Assembly (NCBI GenBank): GCA_050743625.1
Contig: JBOGED010000197.1
Location: 1-22,027, forward strand
Reading direction: 5' to 3'
Origin: JBOGED01 sp050743625
Lineage (GTDB): Bacteria > Actinomycetota > Nitriliruptoria > Euzebyales > Egibacteraceae
Length of the DNA stretch: 22,027 nt
In this document: positions 21,332 to 22,027 of the stretch, in pieces
Position numbering within the stretch: the first letter of the stretch is position 1
How the letters are laid out: each line of letters begins with the position of its first letter
Notes under the pieces: model-generated
Told to the model about the DNA's origin: nothing
The model's input: the letters and a program-made list of their open reading frames with translations, nothing else
Databases searched by the model: none
Position numbers and translations under genes: made by a program

Positions 21332-21832
21332 CTAGCCCCCACCCGGCTGGTCGCCCGGTAGTCGCAGGGCCACGACCTGAGCGTGCGTCTCGCCTGCGGG
21401 CGTGAGATAGGTGACGCTGTCCCCGGCCTGGCAGTCGACGAGGGCCCGTCCGAGCGGGCTGTCCCAGGTGAGGGTTTCCATCTGCTCGTCCTCGTCCATC
21501 TCCTCGACGATGGCGACCACCCTCAGCGTGTCAACGGTGCCGTCGGCAAACCGCAGCGTGACCTCGGTGCCGGGCGGAAGGCCTTCTCCATCGCTGGCCT
21601 CATCGCCATGGGCCAGCAGGTCGTCGACTGCCTTGAGCCGCTCGTCCACCCACCGAAGGTCGTCAGCTTGCAGGAGTGCGTTGGCACCGTCACCACTGTC
21701 CCCAACCTCTTCTTCGCCCAAGCCCTCGGCGAACTCGCGGCGCTGGTCGAGCAGCACGGCCCGCTCCTCCTCAAGCCGTCTGCGACCTGCGGGGGTCAAC
21801 CGCGACGATCCTGCACCTATCTCGCTGCTCAT
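21332..21832 (-). CDS. GreA/GreB-family transcript cleavage factor-like protein
   Basis: 166 aa from ATG 21832 (MSSEIGAGSSRLTPAGRRRL). The start is preceded by AGAGGAG about 11 bases upstream; the frame continues to 21964, but the extra 44 residues do not look like this family. The N-terminal half is a helical coiled coil (LEEERAVLLDQRREFAEGLG, LLQADDLRWVDERLKAVDDL) and the C-terminal half is the FKBP-like domain (PPGTEVTLRFADGTVDTLRVV, SPLGRALVDCQAGDSVTYLTPAG), as in GreA. Gre factors bind RNA polymerase and rescue paused complexes; some actinobacterial family members act differently. The coiled-coil tip carries EEEVGDSGD, with acidic residues where GreA has its catalytic pair. The gene is independent of the hydrogenase operon. 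Confidence 0.85.
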   Translation of the reverse strand: MSSEIGAGSSRLTPAGRRRLEEERAVLLDQRREFAEGLGEEEVGDSGDGANALLQADDLRWVDERLKAVDDLLAHGDEASDGEGLPPGTEVTLRFADGTVDTLRVVAIVEEMDEDEQMETLTWDSPLGRALVDCQAGDSVTYLTPAGETHAQVVALRLPGDQPGGG

Positions 21833-22027
21833 GTATGCGCACATCTCCTCTCGGCACGGCAGGTCGCTGCGTCCAGTACCCACAATCGCGATCCGCCACT
21901 CCCGGCGAGCATGCCACCACACGCCCGACGTCGGGCGTGGCGCATGTCGAAGCGCCTGGTCCATCTGCGTTACTCGGCTCCAGCGGGGCGCGGTATCCGG
22001 GCTTGGCCGCGGTGTTCCTCCGCATTC
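21833..22027. other. gene-free upstream region of the GreA-like gene
   Basis: No supported coding sequence in the last 195 bp; the leftward frames here are the unlikely N-terminal extensions of the GreA-like gene and shadows. The only clear structure is the 20-bp palindrome at 21920-21939. The window ends before any next gene is visible. Confidence 0.5.
21920..21939. promoter_or_regulatory. perfect 20-bp palindrome CACGCCCGAC/GTCGGGCGTG
   Basis: Ten-base arms meet with no spacer about 88 bp upstream of the GreA-like start. A compact palindrome of this kind suits a dimeric repressor site, or the hairpin end of a rightward or leftward transcript from outside the window. No T-run is present. 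Confidence 0.45.

Noticed and set aside
19903..21342. 479-aa leftward frame opposite the SpoIIE and STAS genes
   Set aside because: It crosses three features including the palindrome, and the plus-strand genes here carry unambiguous motifs.
21771..22025. Possible 84-aa gene at the right edge, minus strand
   Set aside because: It overlaps the GreA-like coding start in another frame and has no recognisable features.
1..22027. CRISPR array, tRNA or rRNA genes
   Set aside because: No regularly spaced repeats, cloverleaf-like sequence or rRNA signature was found. The Cas4-like gene has no cas neighbours.

Overview
The window is GC-rich and densely packed, with mostly GTG/ATG starts and many 1-4 bp gene overlaps. 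Protein families and gene order point to an actinomycete (phylum Actinomycetota); I cannot assign a class or genus from the sequence alone. The core is a complete-looking locus for a group 1h (actinobacterial, high-affinity, oxygen-tolerant) [NiFe] uptake hydrogenase, the type used to scavenge trace or atmospheric H2.

Layout. (a) 1-1475: a perfect 46-bp palindrome, then two overlapping minus-strand genes, a degenerate PD-(D/E)XK/Fe-S (Cas4/AddB-like) protein and a small hypothetical. They diverge from the hydrogenase. (b) 1476-1685: the shared control region with an ACTAGGT-N9-ACCTAGT inverted repeat. (c) 1686-9601: hhyS and hhyL, a NifU/Rieske-like protein, DUF5947-like, DUF6084-like, a 460-aa conserved protein of unknown role, a maturation endopeptidase, a 34-aa one-helix microprotein, a YceI-like protein and an 82-aa possible membrane protein. 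(d) 9719-17329: maturation block with hypC, a DUF6390-like gene, a GmhA-like SIS protein, an atypical HypC lacking Cys2, a second SIS protein, a second canonical hypC, hypD, hypE with a long N-terminal extension, and hypF. hypA and hypB are not present. (e) 17326-18114 minus: a class I methyltransferase, tail to tail with hypF. (f) 18166-21098: a PAS-GAF-GAF-GAF-SpoIIE phosphatase and a STAS anti-sigma antagonist, a partner-switching pair. (g) 21160-21205: a second, diverged copy of the 46-bp palindrome. (h) 21332-21832 minus: a GreA/GreB-family factor.

How the genes work together. HypF/HypE make the cyanide ligands, HypC/HypD assemble Fe(CN)2CO, the A31 protease trims HhyL after Ni insertion, and HhyS carries the Fe-S relay. 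The NifU/Rieske-like protein and the DUF proteins are probably Fe-S supply, assembly or electron-transfer partners, but their exact roles are unknown.

Most notable observations. Two adjacent SIS paralogues show complementary loss of GmhA-type residues, one keeping the metal His/Glu and the other the phosphate loop and Gln, interleaved with three HypC paralogues. This could be a heteromeric sugar-phosphate enzyme dedicated to hydrogenase maturation. The other points are the divergent Fe-S nuclease-like gene, the replacement of the usual RIEGH Glu in HhyL by Val, and the paired 46-bp palindromes.
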